DNA of 64,000 nucleotides from Sphingobacterium sp. PCS056 (lineage in GTDB: Bacteria > Bacteroidota > Bacteroidia > Sphingobacteriales > Sphingobacteriaceae): NCBI RefSeq assembly GCF_023273895.1, contig NZ_CP096883.1, positions 1,674,001-1,738,000 on the forward strand, read 5' to 3'. The notes beneath the pieces are model-generated. The model saw only the letters and a program-made list of their open reading frames with translations, was not told the DNA's origin and ran no database searches. The position numbers and the translations under genes are program-made. This document shows positions 39,301 to 47,042 of this stretch, piece after piece. Within the stretch, counting starts at the first letter, position 1. Every line of letters starts with the position of its first letter.

Positions 39301-39666
39301 ACAGCGGTACAGGGTGGGGCAGCTGGTATTCCAAAAATTGGCTCTTCAAATTCAGAATTAAATGATCGTTGGATGGCTTATAGCTGGATGATGGACAATG
39401 ATCCAGTCGGATCGTATAAGAACTTAGATATCTGGTCAAAAAAGATGAGTTATGTGCGCATCAATAGTATTCGTTTAGGGTATACCTTGCCTAAATCTAT
39501 TGCTAGTAAAGTACAGGCATCAAACATTCGCTTTAATGTCGAAGGACGTAACTTATTGGTATTTGGATCAAGTTATAAAGGTTACTTCGATCCAGAGACT
39601 TATGGAAATAGCTACGCGCAACCCATCTCTAAGTCTATTTCCTTTGGTTTAAATGCATCATTTTAA
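36325..39666 (+). CDS. SusC-family TonB-dependent transporter (locus 3, peptide-type candidate)
   Basis: At 1113 residues this is the longest of the four SusC proteins in the window. A signal peptide ends LTFAQ (about residue 20). The carboxypeptidase-regulatory-like domain is enlarged by an insertion containing GESTGVSGQIQQSALGAV. A TonB-box-like EVIVTGYN follows, then a plug with VLKDAAATSIYGARAANG and a barrel ending GLNASF. Context (metzincin protease upstream, SusD downstream after 11 bases) points to oligopeptides, as in the RagAB system of Porphyromonas gingivalis, rather than glycans. The substrate is inference. Confidence 0.93.
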   Translation: MNKFLLFIAFSCFHLLTFAQETVTLKGKVLDSKTQAPISGATVFIESTAVGESTGVSGQIQQSALGAVTDQTGNFTLNVPTDVKYFTVSFVGYQNRQIQVAKVFNTIYLESLENALQEVIVTGYNPIAKKKNTTAYTKLKVDDIKQTGVSSIDQLLEGQVAGLQLTNLTGGPNSAPQIRIRGTVSINGTQDPLWVIDGLPIEGTALPNSFDKDNLNSLQNLPIAGINPDDIADITVLKDAAATSIYGARAANGVIVITTKKGKRGPTQVAVSANSFVTQKPDFDRLNLMNSSQKVDFELAMAQRNDLDYRAGKGAIARLLNQSNELDLFRQSGLSALSNNTQAAIQNLRNQNQNWGDELFRAALNQQYSASISGGSDNHDFYLSGGFYDEQAATRGVGMRRYSLTLNNNFTISNKLKAGINLLGSTTGRNNFIQDADAFTNPVNYIRSVNPYLSKRDAQGKFVYDPDIDGYENAYIPFNSIEERQNTSYNLDNKALKAIANLSYQVLPSLLLRTEFGLQFDENRSERFADKESYNTRKLREGTRYYDSVAKKNKYFLPDGGTIQNDNRSIFQYNWKSFAQYNLTLNDKHDFEFMGGTELRRSKSVGIATKGFGYNPKTLTTQSILFPNATNIDNPLYRQYAKVIGETSYASFYANASYTYNQKYNVYGSIRYDGSNMFGVDPKYRFLPIWSISGSWNASEEDFIKEQTWISNLKVRGSYGIQGNIDRNTYPFIIGNYSTGTVLPGNTEETIVVTTPANDKLRWEKTKSWNLGVDLAVLKNRLQFTVDYYNRKSTDLIGTSSLPLENGFENVQRNWASVNNDGIEFMISSRNIVREHFTWSTDFNIAHNRSKLTRVISNPKAYSVDVREGDPINSLYVLETAGLDKDGLPQFYNDKREVVSYEDFYGLYDGWADFLPGYNVSTSLTEKTYQEKFKYQGSLDPKFIGGMTNRFRLGAFDLAVSAVFNVDKWMRRTPTYNPSMVDRGFNYTTDVLTAVQGGAAGIPKIGSSNSELNDRWMAYSWMMDNDPVGSYKNLDIWSKKMSYVRINSIRLGYTLPKSIASKVQASNIRFNVEGRNLLVFGSSYKGYFDPETYGNSYAQPISKSISFGLNASF

Positions 39667-39677
39667 TTAAGCTAAAT

Positions 39678-40997
39678 ATGAAAAAGAATTTATTATTTAT
39701 CGGATTACTTGCAGCAGTTTTATTGACCTCTTCTTGTAATAAGTATTTAGATATACAACCCGTAGGAACGGTTATTCCTAAAACAGAATCAGATTTTAGA
39801 GCCTTAATGGTTTCGGCATATATCAGTTATCCAGCGCATAAATCGCGACTGAATTTGCGTACAGATGAATTAATTTTGGATGAATATTCAGTAGATATTG
39901 GAGAAATAAAAGATTTATATCTTTGGAATGATCAGAATCCAGATGTGAAAACCTTTCCTATGGCTTGGGAGACCATCTATAAGTCAATTTTTTATGCAAA
40001 CTATGTGATTGCTGAAGGAAAGAATGTGGCTGGAGACTCTGATGAGATGCAACAAATTCGTGCGGAAGCCTATTTAATTCGTGCTTATTCGCATTTCGAA
40101 TTGTTAAATACCTATTCGGAAAACTTTAATCCGGCTAGTGCAGCAACAGATCGTGGCATACCTATTTCTTTACGTGTTGATTTGGAACAATTGTTTAAAC
40201 CAGCTTCGGTAGAAGAGGTATATGCACAGGTATTAGCGGATATGAAAGAGGCTGAAGCTTTGTTGCATGTAAGCGATAATGCAAACAATGTAAAATATAG
40301 ATTTTCCAAAAGAGCATATTATGCTTTTGAAGCTCGTGTACGTTTGTATAGAGGAGAATGGTCCTTAGCAGTGGAAGCCGCAAATAAAGCTTTGTCAATA
40401 AATGCTGATCTGGAAAATTTGAATCTGCCGACTTCAAAAATTCCGACAGATTTCGAATCAAAAGAAATGATCCAGGCTTGGGAAAGAGTAGGAGACTCGA
40501 AAGTGAGTCGTTCAACTTTTATTAATCCTCAGTTTATGGCAAGTTATTCAAAAGGGGACTTGCGTTTAACTCGTTTCTTCCAAAAATCAGGTCATGATTA
40601 TGTTTCTGCAAAAGGAACAGATACACGATATAATTCTACGTTTAGAAATGCAGAATTGTATTTGATTAAAGCCGAAAGCGAAGCGCAGTTGGGTAAAAAG
40701 GATCAGGCAATAGCTTCGTTATCTACTTTATTGAAAAATAGATTAATCCCAGAGACATACTCAGAAGCAATACAGAGATTGGCAACTTTATCCAATGACG
40801 CTTTAAAGGCAGAGATTATTGCCGAAAGAGGACGTGAATTGACTTTAGAAGGTTTACGCTGGTATGATTTAAAACGGAGTACTAGACCCGCGATTGAACA
40901 CCATTATTTGGATCAAGTTTATCAGTTGCAAAAAAATGACCCCCGTTATGTGATTCGTTATCCAAAAGAATCAATTTCGAATAATCCAGATTTATAA
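39678..40997 (+). CDS. SusD/RagB-family surface lipoprotein (locus 3)
   Basis: A 439-residue SusD-like protein, shorter than the other three. Lipobox TSSC (Cys at about 20) is followed by NKYLDIQPVG, the common SusD opening. The helical segment QIRAEAYLIRAYSHFELLNTY is at about 126-146, and the C-terminal RGRELTLEGLRWYDLKRS matches the family signature. It ends with the clipped but usual SISNNPDL. It would cap the locus-3 SusC. A terminator follows, so the LytTR gene downstream depends on read-through or its own start site. Confidence 0.92.
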   Translation: MKKNLLFIGLLAAVLLTSSCNKYLDIQPVGTVIPKTESDFRALMVSAYISYPAHKSRLNLRTDELILDEYSVDIGEIKDLYLWNDQNPDVKTFPMAWETIYKSIFYANYVIAEGKNVAGDSDEMQQIRAEAYLIRAYSHFELLNTYSENFNPASAATDRGIPISLRVDLEQLFKPASVEEVYAQVLADMKEAEALLHVSDNANNVKYRFSKRAYYAFEARVRLYRGEWSLAVEAANKALSINADLENLNLPTSKIPTDFESKEMIQAWERVGDSKVSRSTFINPQFMASYSKGDLRLTRFFQKSGHDYVSAKGTDTRYNSTFRNAELYLIKAESEAQLGKKDQAIASLSTLLKNRLIPETYSEAIQRLATLSNDALKAEIIAERGRELTLEGLRWYDLKRSTRPAIEHHYLDQVYQLQKNDPRYVIRYPKESISNNPDL

Positions 40998-41022
40998 AAT
41001 TAACGCATTTTTATAAAATTCA

Positions 41023-41054
41023 ATCCTCATTCTGAAAAGAATGGGGATTTTTTT
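41023..41054 (+). terminator. Terminator between susD-like and LytTR regulator genes
   Basis: An 11-bp stem with one G-T pair, ATCCTCATTCT (41023-41033) and AGAATGGGGAT (41038-41048), loop GAAA, followed by a T run. It is 14 bases before the regulator's start codon, so it may attenuate rather than fully stop transcription. Confidence 0.85.
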
Positions 41055-41067
41055 ATAAATTCAGCAC

Positions 41068-41793
41068 ATGTTTAAAAAGATATTAATCGTAGAGGATGAA
41101 AATTGGGCTTCGGAAAGTTTATTGGAGAAATTGAGCCAATTGATTTCCTCAAAGTTTGAATCTACGGTTAAAACGACAGTGCGCGAAGCTGCTGATTGGT
41201 TGCTTAAAAATGAGGTCGATCTCATTTTTATGGATGTTCAGCTTGGTGATGGACTCAGCTTTGAGATCTTTGATCAAGTAAAAATCAACGTACCTGTTAT
41301 CTTTACAACCGCTTTTGAAGATTATGCATTAAAAGCATTTCAACATCAAGGCTATGCCTATCTATTGAAACCTTATGATGAAGACGAGTTACAAGAAGCT
41401 CTGAATAAAATTACACCCTTTTTTGCTCAAGAAACCGATGAGGTAAAGTACAAAAGTCGTTTTTTGGTACGCTATGGAATAAGGCTAAAATCTATCCCAA
41501 CAGTTGATATTGCTTACTTTATGGCTGAAGATAAACTGCTTTATGGATATACCAAAGATGGCGATCAGTTTATTGTGGAAGATACTATTACAGGACTTGG
41601 ATCAAGGCTAGATCCAGAGTTCTTTTTTCAGATCAATCGCAAATTTATCATACATATTGATTCCATTTCGGATATGTTAAAAGTAGGACGAAACCGTATT
41701 CGCCTGCAACTGCAACCAGCTCTGCCGGTAGGAGTTGAAGTCATAGTCAGTGAAGATAAATCATCCGATTTTCAAATGTGGTTGGATCGCTAA
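41068..41793 (+). CDS. LytTR-family response regulator
   Basis: A 241-residue response regulator. The receiver domain has an acidic pocket (VEDEN), phosphoacceptor FMDVQLGDG (Asp56), switch residue in FTTAF and Lys101 in YLLKPYD. The C-terminal LytTR DNA-binding domain contains the typical FLVRYGIRLKSIPTVDIAYF start and INRKFIIHIDSISDM. It is the natural partner for the LytS-type kinase at 32051, with the protease, SusC and SusD genes between them. It probably controls that cassette; the target sites cannot be seen. Confidence 0.93.
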   Translation: MFKKILIVEDENWASESLLEKLSQLISSKFESTVKTTVREAADWLLKNEVDLIFMDVQLGDGLSFEIFDQVKINVPVIFTTAFEDYALKAFQHQGYAYLLKPYDEDELQEALNKITPFFAQETDEVKYKSRFLVRYGIRLKSIPTVDIAYFMAEDKLLYGYTKDGDQFIVEDTITGLGSRLDPEFFFQINRKFIIHIDSISDMLKVGRNRIRLQLQPALPVGVEVIVSEDKSSDFQMWLDR

Positions 41794-41809
41794 ATTTTTT
41801 CTATTTTTG
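41782..41809 (+). promoter_or_regulatory. Promoter of the efflux pump leader
   Basis: TTG at 41782-41784 and TATTTTTG at 41802-41809 (17-base spacing) fit the Bacteroidota -33/-7 pattern. It overlaps the end of the LytTR gene. The start site would fall at about 41813-41817, at the first codon of the 11-codon leader ORF. Confidence 0.6.
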
Positions 41810-41816
41810 TGCCATT

Positions 41817-41852
41817 ATGAAAGTCGCTTTATATACAACATTTTATTTCTAA
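41817..41852 (+). CDS. Putative 11-residue leader peptide of the efflux pump mRNA
   Basis: An ORF of 11 codons, MKVALYTTFYF, begins at or next to the predicted transcription start and ends 92 bases before the efflux pump start. Short leader peptides followed by hairpins are known to control ribosome-targeting drug resistance genes, including mef-type pumps, by ribosome stalling. Translation of this ORF is inferred only from its position, start codon and context. Confidence 0.4.
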   Translation: MKVALYTTFYF

Positions 41853-41893
41853 TCTGAGGACAATTTCGTTCATTAGGTTTTTTGTTTCATGAG

Positions 41894-41919
41894 GTCAGTG
41901 ATATTGTACTATCACTGAC
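41894..41919 (+). promoter_or_regulatory. Perfect hairpin in the efflux pump leader
   Basis: GTCAGTGATA (41894-41903) pairs perfectly with TATCACTGAC (41910-41919) around loop TTGTAC. It is 24 bases before the pump's start codon and lacks a proper T run, so it is more likely a regulatory stem than a terminator. No obvious competing arm was found in the leader. Confidence 0.55.
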
Positions 41920-41943
41920 AGTTGTATTTTACTGAATTATTTT

Positions 41944-43158
41944 ATGGAAAAGAAAAATTGGTTTCAGACCTATCTTTATATTTGGATTGGACAGTTTGTA
42001 TCGTTATTGACCAGTTCTGCGGTTAACTTTGCTGTAATTGTGTGGTTAAGTTTAACCCACAAATCTGCAGAAGTATTGGCCTTGGCCGGAATAGCTGGCT
42101 TATTGCCTCAAGCATTGATCGGCCCATTTGTTGGTGTTTTTATCGATCGTTGGGACCGCAAAAAGGTGATGATTTTTGCAGATGCTTTTATTGCGCTTTG
42201 TACTTTGCTCATGACATTTGTTCTTCAGGGATCAACTGTCGGTTTATCTTTGATCTATCTGTTATTAGCATGTCGCTCTATTGGATCTGCTTTTCATGCT
42301 CCTGCGATGCAAGCTATAGCACCATTGATGGTACCCGAGGATAAGCTCTTGCGTGTATCAGGGATCAATCAGATGCTTCAATCGGTGAGCAGTATCGCAG
42401 GACCTGCACTAGGTACATTGGCTATTACTTATTTTTCAATTTCACAAGTGCTTTATCTTGATGTTATTGGTGCTGCTGTAGCCATTATATCCTTACTCTT
42501 CGTGACCATACCACATCTAGCGGTAGAGTCCACCTTGTCGATTGCACAGGTTTGGGATGATTTGAAACAAGGTATGAAAGCCATCTATCATAATCGTGGA
42601 TTGAGCCTACTGTTTTTGTATGCCATGATCGCCACTTTTTGTGTAATGCCTATAGCCATCATGTTTCCTTTGCTGACCATTGGTCATTTCAACGGTGGTA
42701 AATGGGAGATGAGCGTAATTGAGATTATCTGGGGAGTTGGTATGTTAGTCGGAGGTGGCTTGTTGAGTGCATTTAAAGTTCAGTTCTCGAAAGTGATCAT
42801 GATTAATACCATGCATATCGTGCTGGGATTGACATTTGCATTTTCAGGCTGGTTTCCTGCTACCTGGTTTATCCCATTTGTCGTAGTGACTGCGATTGGA
42901 GGAATGGCGATGTCGCTGTTCTCTGCCTCATTTATGACCACTATACAAGAAGAAGTAGCTCCGCAAATGTTGGGACGTGTGTTTTCCCTTTATTTTAGTC
43001 TTGCTATTTTACCAAGTGTCGTTGGACTACTTTTTACCGGTTTTATTGCAGATGTTATTGGAGTTGCTCATGCTTTTGTGATCGCAGGAATACTGATGAT
43101 GGTGGTAGGCATATTATCCTTTTTTACACCAGCAGTAATGCGCTTAGGAAAGAAATAG
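41944..43158 (+). CDS. MFS efflux transporter, macrolide-efflux (Mef)-like
   Basis: A 404-residue major facilitator with about 12 transmembrane helices. The start, EKKNWFQTYLYIWIGQFVSLLTS, and later FGPFVGVFIDRWDRKKVMI-type and RSIGSAFHAPAMQAIAPLMVPEDKL segments closely match the layout of Mef macrolide efflux pumps and the wider MFS_3 group. The conserved loop 2-3 motif is D-R-W-D-R-K-K. It would export a small hydrophobic compound using the proton gradient; drug specificity cannot be told from sequence alone. Upstream are a promoter, an 11-codon leader ORF and a hairpin, suggesting inducible attenuation. A terminator follows the gene. Confidence 0.85.
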   Translation: MEKKNWFQTYLYIWIGQFVSLLTSSAVNFAVIVWLSLTHKSAEVLALAGIAGLLPQALIGPFVGVFIDRWDRKKVMIFADAFIALCTLLMTFVLQGSTVGLSLIYLLLACRSIGSAFHAPAMQAIAPLMVPEDKLLRVSGINQMLQSVSSIAGPALGTLAITYFSISQVLYLDVIGAAVAIISLLFVTIPHLAVESTLSIAQVWDDLKQGMKAIYHNRGLSLLFLYAMIATFCVMPIAIMFPLLTIGHFNGGKWEMSVIEIIWGVGMLVGGGLLSAFKVQFSKVIMINTMHIVLGLTFAFSGWFPATWFIPFVVVTAIGGMAMSLFSASFMTTIQEEVAPQMLGRVFSLYFSLAILPSVVGLLFTGFIADVIGVAHAFVIAGILMMVVGILSFFTPAVMRLGKK

Positions 43159-43180
43159 TTTAAAATCTCCTGAAAAAAAT

Positions 43181-43207
43181 AAAAGCTTCCAAATTTTGGA
43201 AGCTTTT
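43181..43207. terminator. Terminator between efflux pump and tRNA-Gly
   Basis: A 10-bp stem AAAAGCTTCC/GGAAGCTTTT around a 7-base AAATTTT loop, bounded by A and T runs. It sits between the convergent efflux gene and tRNA-Gly gene and can serve both. Confidence 0.85.
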
Positions 43208-43213
43208 ATTTTG

Positions 43214-43286
43214 AGCGAAAGACGAGATTCGAACTCGCGACCCCAACCTTGGCAAGGTTGTGCTCTACCAACTGAGCTACTTTCGC
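43214..43286 (-). tRNA. tRNA-Gly (anticodon GCC)
   Basis: Reading the - strand gives a full 73-base cloverleaf: acceptor stem GCGAAAG with CTTTCGC and discriminator T, D-arm with AGCTCAGTTGGTAGAGC, anticodon stem-loop CAACCTTGCCAAGGTTG with anticodon GCC, and T-arm GCGAGTTCGAATCTCGT. CCA is not encoded (the next bases are CAA). No integrase or attachment-site duplication was seen next to it. Confidence 0.95.
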
Positions 43287-43350
43287 GTTTGTCTTACAAA
43301 AATACGGCTTTATTTGAATTTTTGCAAGACCAATTTAAAAATTTATCAAT

Positions 43351-44889
43351 TTAATTGATCGCATTGGCACAGTTCATACCATCAATAGCTGCAGAAATAA
43401 TACCGCCAGCAAATCCAGCGCCTTCGGCACATGGATAAAGTCCTTTAATTTCAGGATGTTGTAATGTCGTTTTGTCACGCGGAATGCGAATAGGAGATGA
43501 TGTCCGAGATTCTACGGCAACTAGGATCGCTTCATTCGTATAATATCCTTTCATCTTTTTCCCAAAAATAGGTAGCGCACCACGTAGCGCCTCATATACA
43601 AACTGTGGCAATACTTGAGTTAAATCAGCAGAAATTGTACCCGGTTTGTAAGAGTTTTCAGGGAGATCTTTGGAGATACGTCCTTCTACGAAATCAATCA
43701 TACGTTGGGCAGGTGCGACCATTTTGCCTCCACCAGCTTCAAAAGCGCGTCTTTCTATTTCACGTTGAAAATCTAATATGGCAAATGGATTACTTTCAGA
43801 TCCCTCAACATCTTCGAGATTGATTTGAATGACTGTACCTGAATTGGCATGTGGATTATTCCGCTTAGAAGGTGACCAGCCATTGACCACAATTTCATTG
43901 TCTGCTGTAGCACAAGGAGCAATAACTCCACCAGGACACATACAAAAAGAAAACACTCCGCGACCATTTACCTGCTCCACGAGACTATAATAAGCCGGTG
44001 GAAGATGTTCGCTTCTTATTTCGCAATGGTATTGAGCCTGATCGATAATCTCTTGTGGATGTTCGATGCGTACTCCCAAAGCAAAGGCTTTTGCCTCTAG
44101 TAACCAGTTTTTTTTACGGAAGAGTTCAAATATATCACGTGCAGAGTGTCCCGTGGCGACGATGACATGGCTTGCAGTTAATGATGTACCATTGGCAAGT
44201 GTAACTCCCGTAACGTGACCGTTTTCCGTATTGATATCGACCACACGCTGTTCAAAAATAACCTCGCCTCCATAAGAAATGATGGTCTCACGAATCGCTT
44301 GGATAATATGCGGTAATTTATTAGTGCCAATATGTGGACGTGCATTGACCAGGATATCTTCATTTGCACCGTGAGAGACAAATAGTTTTAATACTTTTTC
44401 AACATCACCACGTTTGTCAGAGCGTGTATACAATTTGCCGTCTGAATAAGTTCCAGCACCTCCTTCGCCAAAACAGTAGTTTGAATCTTCATCCACGATA
44501 CCCTCGCGATTTAACTTGGCAAGATCGCGACGACGGTCCTGTACACATTTGCCACGCTCGATGACGATCGGTTTTAGACCTTTTTCAAGACACTGGAGTG
44601 CCGCAAATAAACCCGCTGGCCCAGCACCAATAATTAAAACAGGTTGTGAATCTTGGACAGATTGATAGTTGATCTTAAAACTTTCGGTAATGGGGTGCTC
44701 GTCTATAAAAAAGATAATACGAGCTCTAAAAACAACATGACGACTTCGGGCATCTATTGAACGTTTACGGATTTTAAATCCTTTAATCCGTTCAAGTTTT
44801 ATATTCAAGGATTTGGCACCTTGATTTAAAATGTAAGTATCGTCTTCCATTCGTTCTGGAGCGATAGCCAATTCAATTTCTTTCTGCAT
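43351..44889 (-). CDS. FAD-dependent dehydrogenase (COG2509 type)
   Basis: A 512-residue flavoprotein resembling the widespread uncharacterised FAD-dependent dehydrogenase family COG2509. Residues 1-75 form a small N-terminal domain. The dinucleotide-binding motif VLIIGAGPAGLFAALQ lies at about 84-99, followed by IVIERGKCVQDRRRDLAKLNREG and SNYCFGEGGAGTYSDGKLYTR, both family hallmarks. Near the C terminus the second FAD contact GLYPCAEGAGFAGGIISAAIDGMN is typical. The substrate and in-cell role are not established in the family. No signal peptide, so cytosolic. Single gene after the tRNA on the same strand. Confidence 0.9.
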   Translation of the reverse strand: MQKEIELAIAPERMEDDTYILNQGAKSLNIKLERIKGFKIRKRSIDARSRHVVFRARIIFFIDEHPITESFKINYQSVQDSQPVLIIGAGPAGLFAALQCLEKGLKPIVIERGKCVQDRRRDLAKLNREGIVDEDSNYCFGEGGAGTYSDGKLYTRSDKRGDVEKVLKLFVSHGANEDILVNARPHIGTNKLPHIIQAIRETIISYGGEVIFEQRVVDINTENGHVTGVTLANGTSLTASHVIVATGHSARDIFELFRKKNWLLEAKAFALGVRIEHPQEIIDQAQYHCEIRSEHLPPAYYSLVEQVNGRGVFSFCMCPGGVIAPCATADNEIVVNGWSPSKRNNPHANSGTVIQINLEDVEGSESNPFAILDFQREIERRAFEAGGGKMVAPAQRMIDFVEGRISKDLPENSYKPGTISADLTQVLPQFVYEALRGALPIFGKKMKGYYTNEAILVAVESRTSSPIRIPRDKTTLQHPEIKGLYPCAEGAGFAGGIISAAIDGMNCANAIN

Positions 44890-45066
44890 AAATTTCTTGC
44901 TGGGTTTTTATCCCAAAAACAGGTCAAAGTTAAGGATATCTACTGTATTTTTTTAGTGATTAGTAGGTGTGCACCTAAAATTATTCTTATATTCGTGGGA
45001 GTGGTATAAGCTTTGTAGTAAGCATATCATTAAAATTTATTTGAAATATATTAATTCAACGAAAAA

Positions 45067-45645
45067 ATGAAAAGATTATTAGTCGCATTCTTTGGTTTAA
45101 TGGTCGCATTATCTTTCAGTTCATGTGGGTACAATACAATGGTATCGCAGGACGAAAATGTAAAAGGTAAATGGGCTCAGGTTGAAAATGCATATCAGAG
45201 ACGTGCAGATTTAGTTCCTAATTTGGTCAATACCGTTAAAGGAGCTGCAAAGCACGAAGAAAGTACATTAACAGCTGTTGTTGAAGCTCGTGCAAAAGCG
45301 ACTTCTATTACGGTAGATCCTACTAATTTGAATGAAGAAACGATTGCACAATATCAAAAGGTACAAGATCAATTTTCTGGTTCTTTGAGTAAATTGATGG
45401 CGACAGTAGAAGCTTATCCTGATTTGAAAGCAAATCAAAACTTTTTAGAACTGCAAGCACAATTAGAGGGCACTGAAAACAGAATTTCAACAGAGCGTAG
45501 AGCGTATAATGAAGCTGTACAGCAGTTTAATACTACGGTAAGAAGCTTTCCTAATAATTTGATGGCAGGTATGTTTGGCTTCAAAGCGAAAGGAACCTTT
45601 ACAGCACAAGAAGGTGCAGATAAAGCACCAGCAGTATCTTTCTAA
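45067..45645 (+). CDS. lemA: LemA-family lipoprotein
   Basis: A 192-residue LemA protein. Instead of a plain signal anchor it has a lipobox FSSC (Cys at about 20). The rest is the family's long helical bundle: VKGKWAQVENAYQRRADLVPNLV (about 34-56, in part), VVEARAKATS and NRISTERRAYNEAVQQFN, then the usual ending with FPNNLMAGMFGF. LemA proteins are of unclear function, though they repeatedly occur with TPM-domain proteins, as here (two such genes follow). The following hairpin suggests partial termination before those genes. Confidence 0.93.
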   Translation: MKRLLVAFFGLMVALSFSSCGYNTMVSQDENVKGKWAQVENAYQRRADLVPNLVNTVKGAAKHEESTLTAVVEARAKATSITVDPTNLNEETIAQYQKVQDQFSGSLSKLMATVEAYPDLKANQNFLELQAQLEGTENRISTERRAYNEAVQQFNTTVRSFPNNLMAGMFGFKAKGTFTAQEGADKAPAVSF

Positions 45646-45670
45646 ATATACCACAATAGTTTACTAGAAA

Positions 45671-45715
45671 AGATGAATGATGGGCTTATCTTGTGCACAC
45701 ATTCATCTTTTTTTA
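45671..45715 (+). terminator. Attenuator-like terminator after lemA
   Basis: AAGATGAATG (45671-45680) pairs with CATTCATCTT (45701-45710) around a 20-base loop, followed by a T run. It would reduce expression of the downstream TPM genes relative to lemA. Confidence 0.7.
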
Positions 45716-45734
45716 TTTTTATAAGACTTTAGTA

Positions 45735-46166
45735 ATGGGAACATTTTCATCAGAACAGCAGGAAAAAGTGGTGCATGCCATCAGTATAGCGGAGAATAAA
45801 ACTTCGGGTGAGATACGAGTGGTGGTTGAAAAACACTGTCCTGGAGAAGTTTTTGATCGGGCAACATATTATTTTGAGAAATTGGCGATGCATAAAACTG
45901 CTTTAAGAAATGGAGTTTTAATTTATCTGGCGCATGAAGATCATAAGTTTTCGATCATTGGAGACGCTGGTATTCATAAGAAAGTAGCGGACGATTTCTG
46001 GGAGTGTACAAAAGAAATTATGGTACAAGAATTTCGAAAAGAACAGTTTGTAGAAGGATTGATTCAAGGAATTGTGCATGCTGGAGGCCAATTGGCAAAA
46101 TTTTATCCGAGAGAAGAGGATGATATAAATGAATTACCGAATGATATTGTTTTTGGCGATAGATAA
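45735..46166 (+). CDS. Cytosolic TPM-domain protein
   Basis: A 143-residue protein from ATG 45735 (14 upstream in-frame residues are unlikely to be translated). It is essentially one TPM (TLP18.3/Psb32/MOLO-1) domain: VVHAISIAENKTSGEIRVVVEKH, then ATYYFEKLAMHKTALRNGVLIYLAHEDHKFSIIGDAGIHKKV. There is no signal peptide or membrane anchor, unlike its downstream neighbour. TPM domains are linked to membrane-protein complex maintenance, but their biochemistry is uncertain. Its stop is 2 bases before the next gene's start, implying translational coupling. Confidence 0.85.
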   Translation: MGTFSSEQQEKVVHAISIAENKTSGEIRVVVEKHCPGEVFDRATYYFEKLAMHKTALRNGVLIYLAHEDHKFSIIGDAGIHKKVADDFWECTKEIMVQEFRKEQFVEGLIQGIVHAGGQLAKFYPREEDDINELPNDIVFGDR

Positions 46167-46168
46167 AA

Positions 46169-46993
46169 ATGAATAAACTGAAGGAATATAGGTCATTGAC
46201 CAAAATTAGATTTTCAAGCATCAATATTTTTGCACTGACGATTGCTATGCTGTGCAGTGTGGTCAGTTTGCTTGCTCAGGATTTTCCGGCTGTACCAAAC
46301 CGATTGGTTAATGATTATACAAAAACATTGACAGCAAGTCAGGTGGATCAACTGGAACAAAAGCTCCTAGCTTTTGAAGACTCAACTTCTATACAGATTG
46401 CCGTAGTGCTGATGAATTCGACAGGATCTTATGATATTAGTGATTATGCAGTACGACTTGCTCAACAATGGGGCGTTGGAAATAAAAAGTACAACAATGG
46501 TATCATGCTCCTTGCAGCAATTGGAGATCGGGCAGTTACTATTCAAACTGGATATGGTATAGAAGGATCTGTCCCCGATGCGATCGCACATCGAATCATT
46601 GAAAATGAAATAAAGCCCGCCTTTCGAGCGCAAGATTATTATACAGGAGTAAACCGTGCGACAGATGCATTGATTTCATATACTAAAGGAGAATATAAAG
46701 CAGACCCGAAGCAACCAGAAGGAAAAGGTGGTGGTTCAAAAATGTTGATCATCATTGTGGTTGTCATGATTGTTATTGCTCTAATCTCACGCAAAGGGGG
46801 CAATGGCGGTAACGGCGGTGGTAAAGTAATGAATGGTAGAGGAACTTCTGATTTGTTTTGGTGGACTTTACTTAATAGTCTAGGTCGAGGTGGATCTGGC
46901 GGCGGCGGCTTCGGCGGCGGTGGCGATGGAGGTGGCTTCGGCGGTTTTGGTGGTGGCGGCTTTGGCGGAGGCGGTGCCAGCGGCAGATGGTAA
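46169..46993 (+). CDS. Secreted/membrane TPM-domain protein with Gly-rich tail (YgcG-like)
   Basis: A 274-residue protein with an N-terminal signal (cleavage near VSLLAQ, about residue 37), a periplasmic TPM domain (about 40-175; FPAVPNRLVNDYTKTL, QIAVVLMNSTGSYDISDYAVRLAQQWGVG, IQTGYGIEGSVPD), a transmembrane helix (about 191-208) and a strongly Gly-rich cytoplasmic tail ending in many G-G-F-G and G-G-G repeats. This is the standard YgcG/LemA-partner arrangement. The gene is coupled to the upstream small TPM gene. Confidence 0.9.
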   Translation: MNKLKEYRSLTKIRFSSINIFALTIAMLCSVVSLLAQDFPAVPNRLVNDYTKTLTASQVDQLEQKLLAFEDSTSIQIAVVLMNSTGSYDISDYAVRLAQQWGVGNKKYNNGIMLLAAIGDRAVTIQTGYGIEGSVPDAIAHRIIENEIKPAFRAQDYYTGVNRATDALISYTKGEYKADPKQPEGKGGGSKMLIIIVVVMIVIALISRKGGNGGNGGGKVMNGRGTSDLFWWTLLNSLGRGGSGGGGFGGGGDGGGFGGFGGGGFGGGGASGRW

Positions 46994-47042
46994 CAGATAA
47001 CAATTAGAGAATAGCAAAGGATAAATAAATTTTTAAGATAAC

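Noticed and set aside
43214..43286. tRNA-Gly as an integration site for a mobile element
   Set aside because: No integrase gene, no repeated 3' tRNA fragment and no change in gene content were seen around it.
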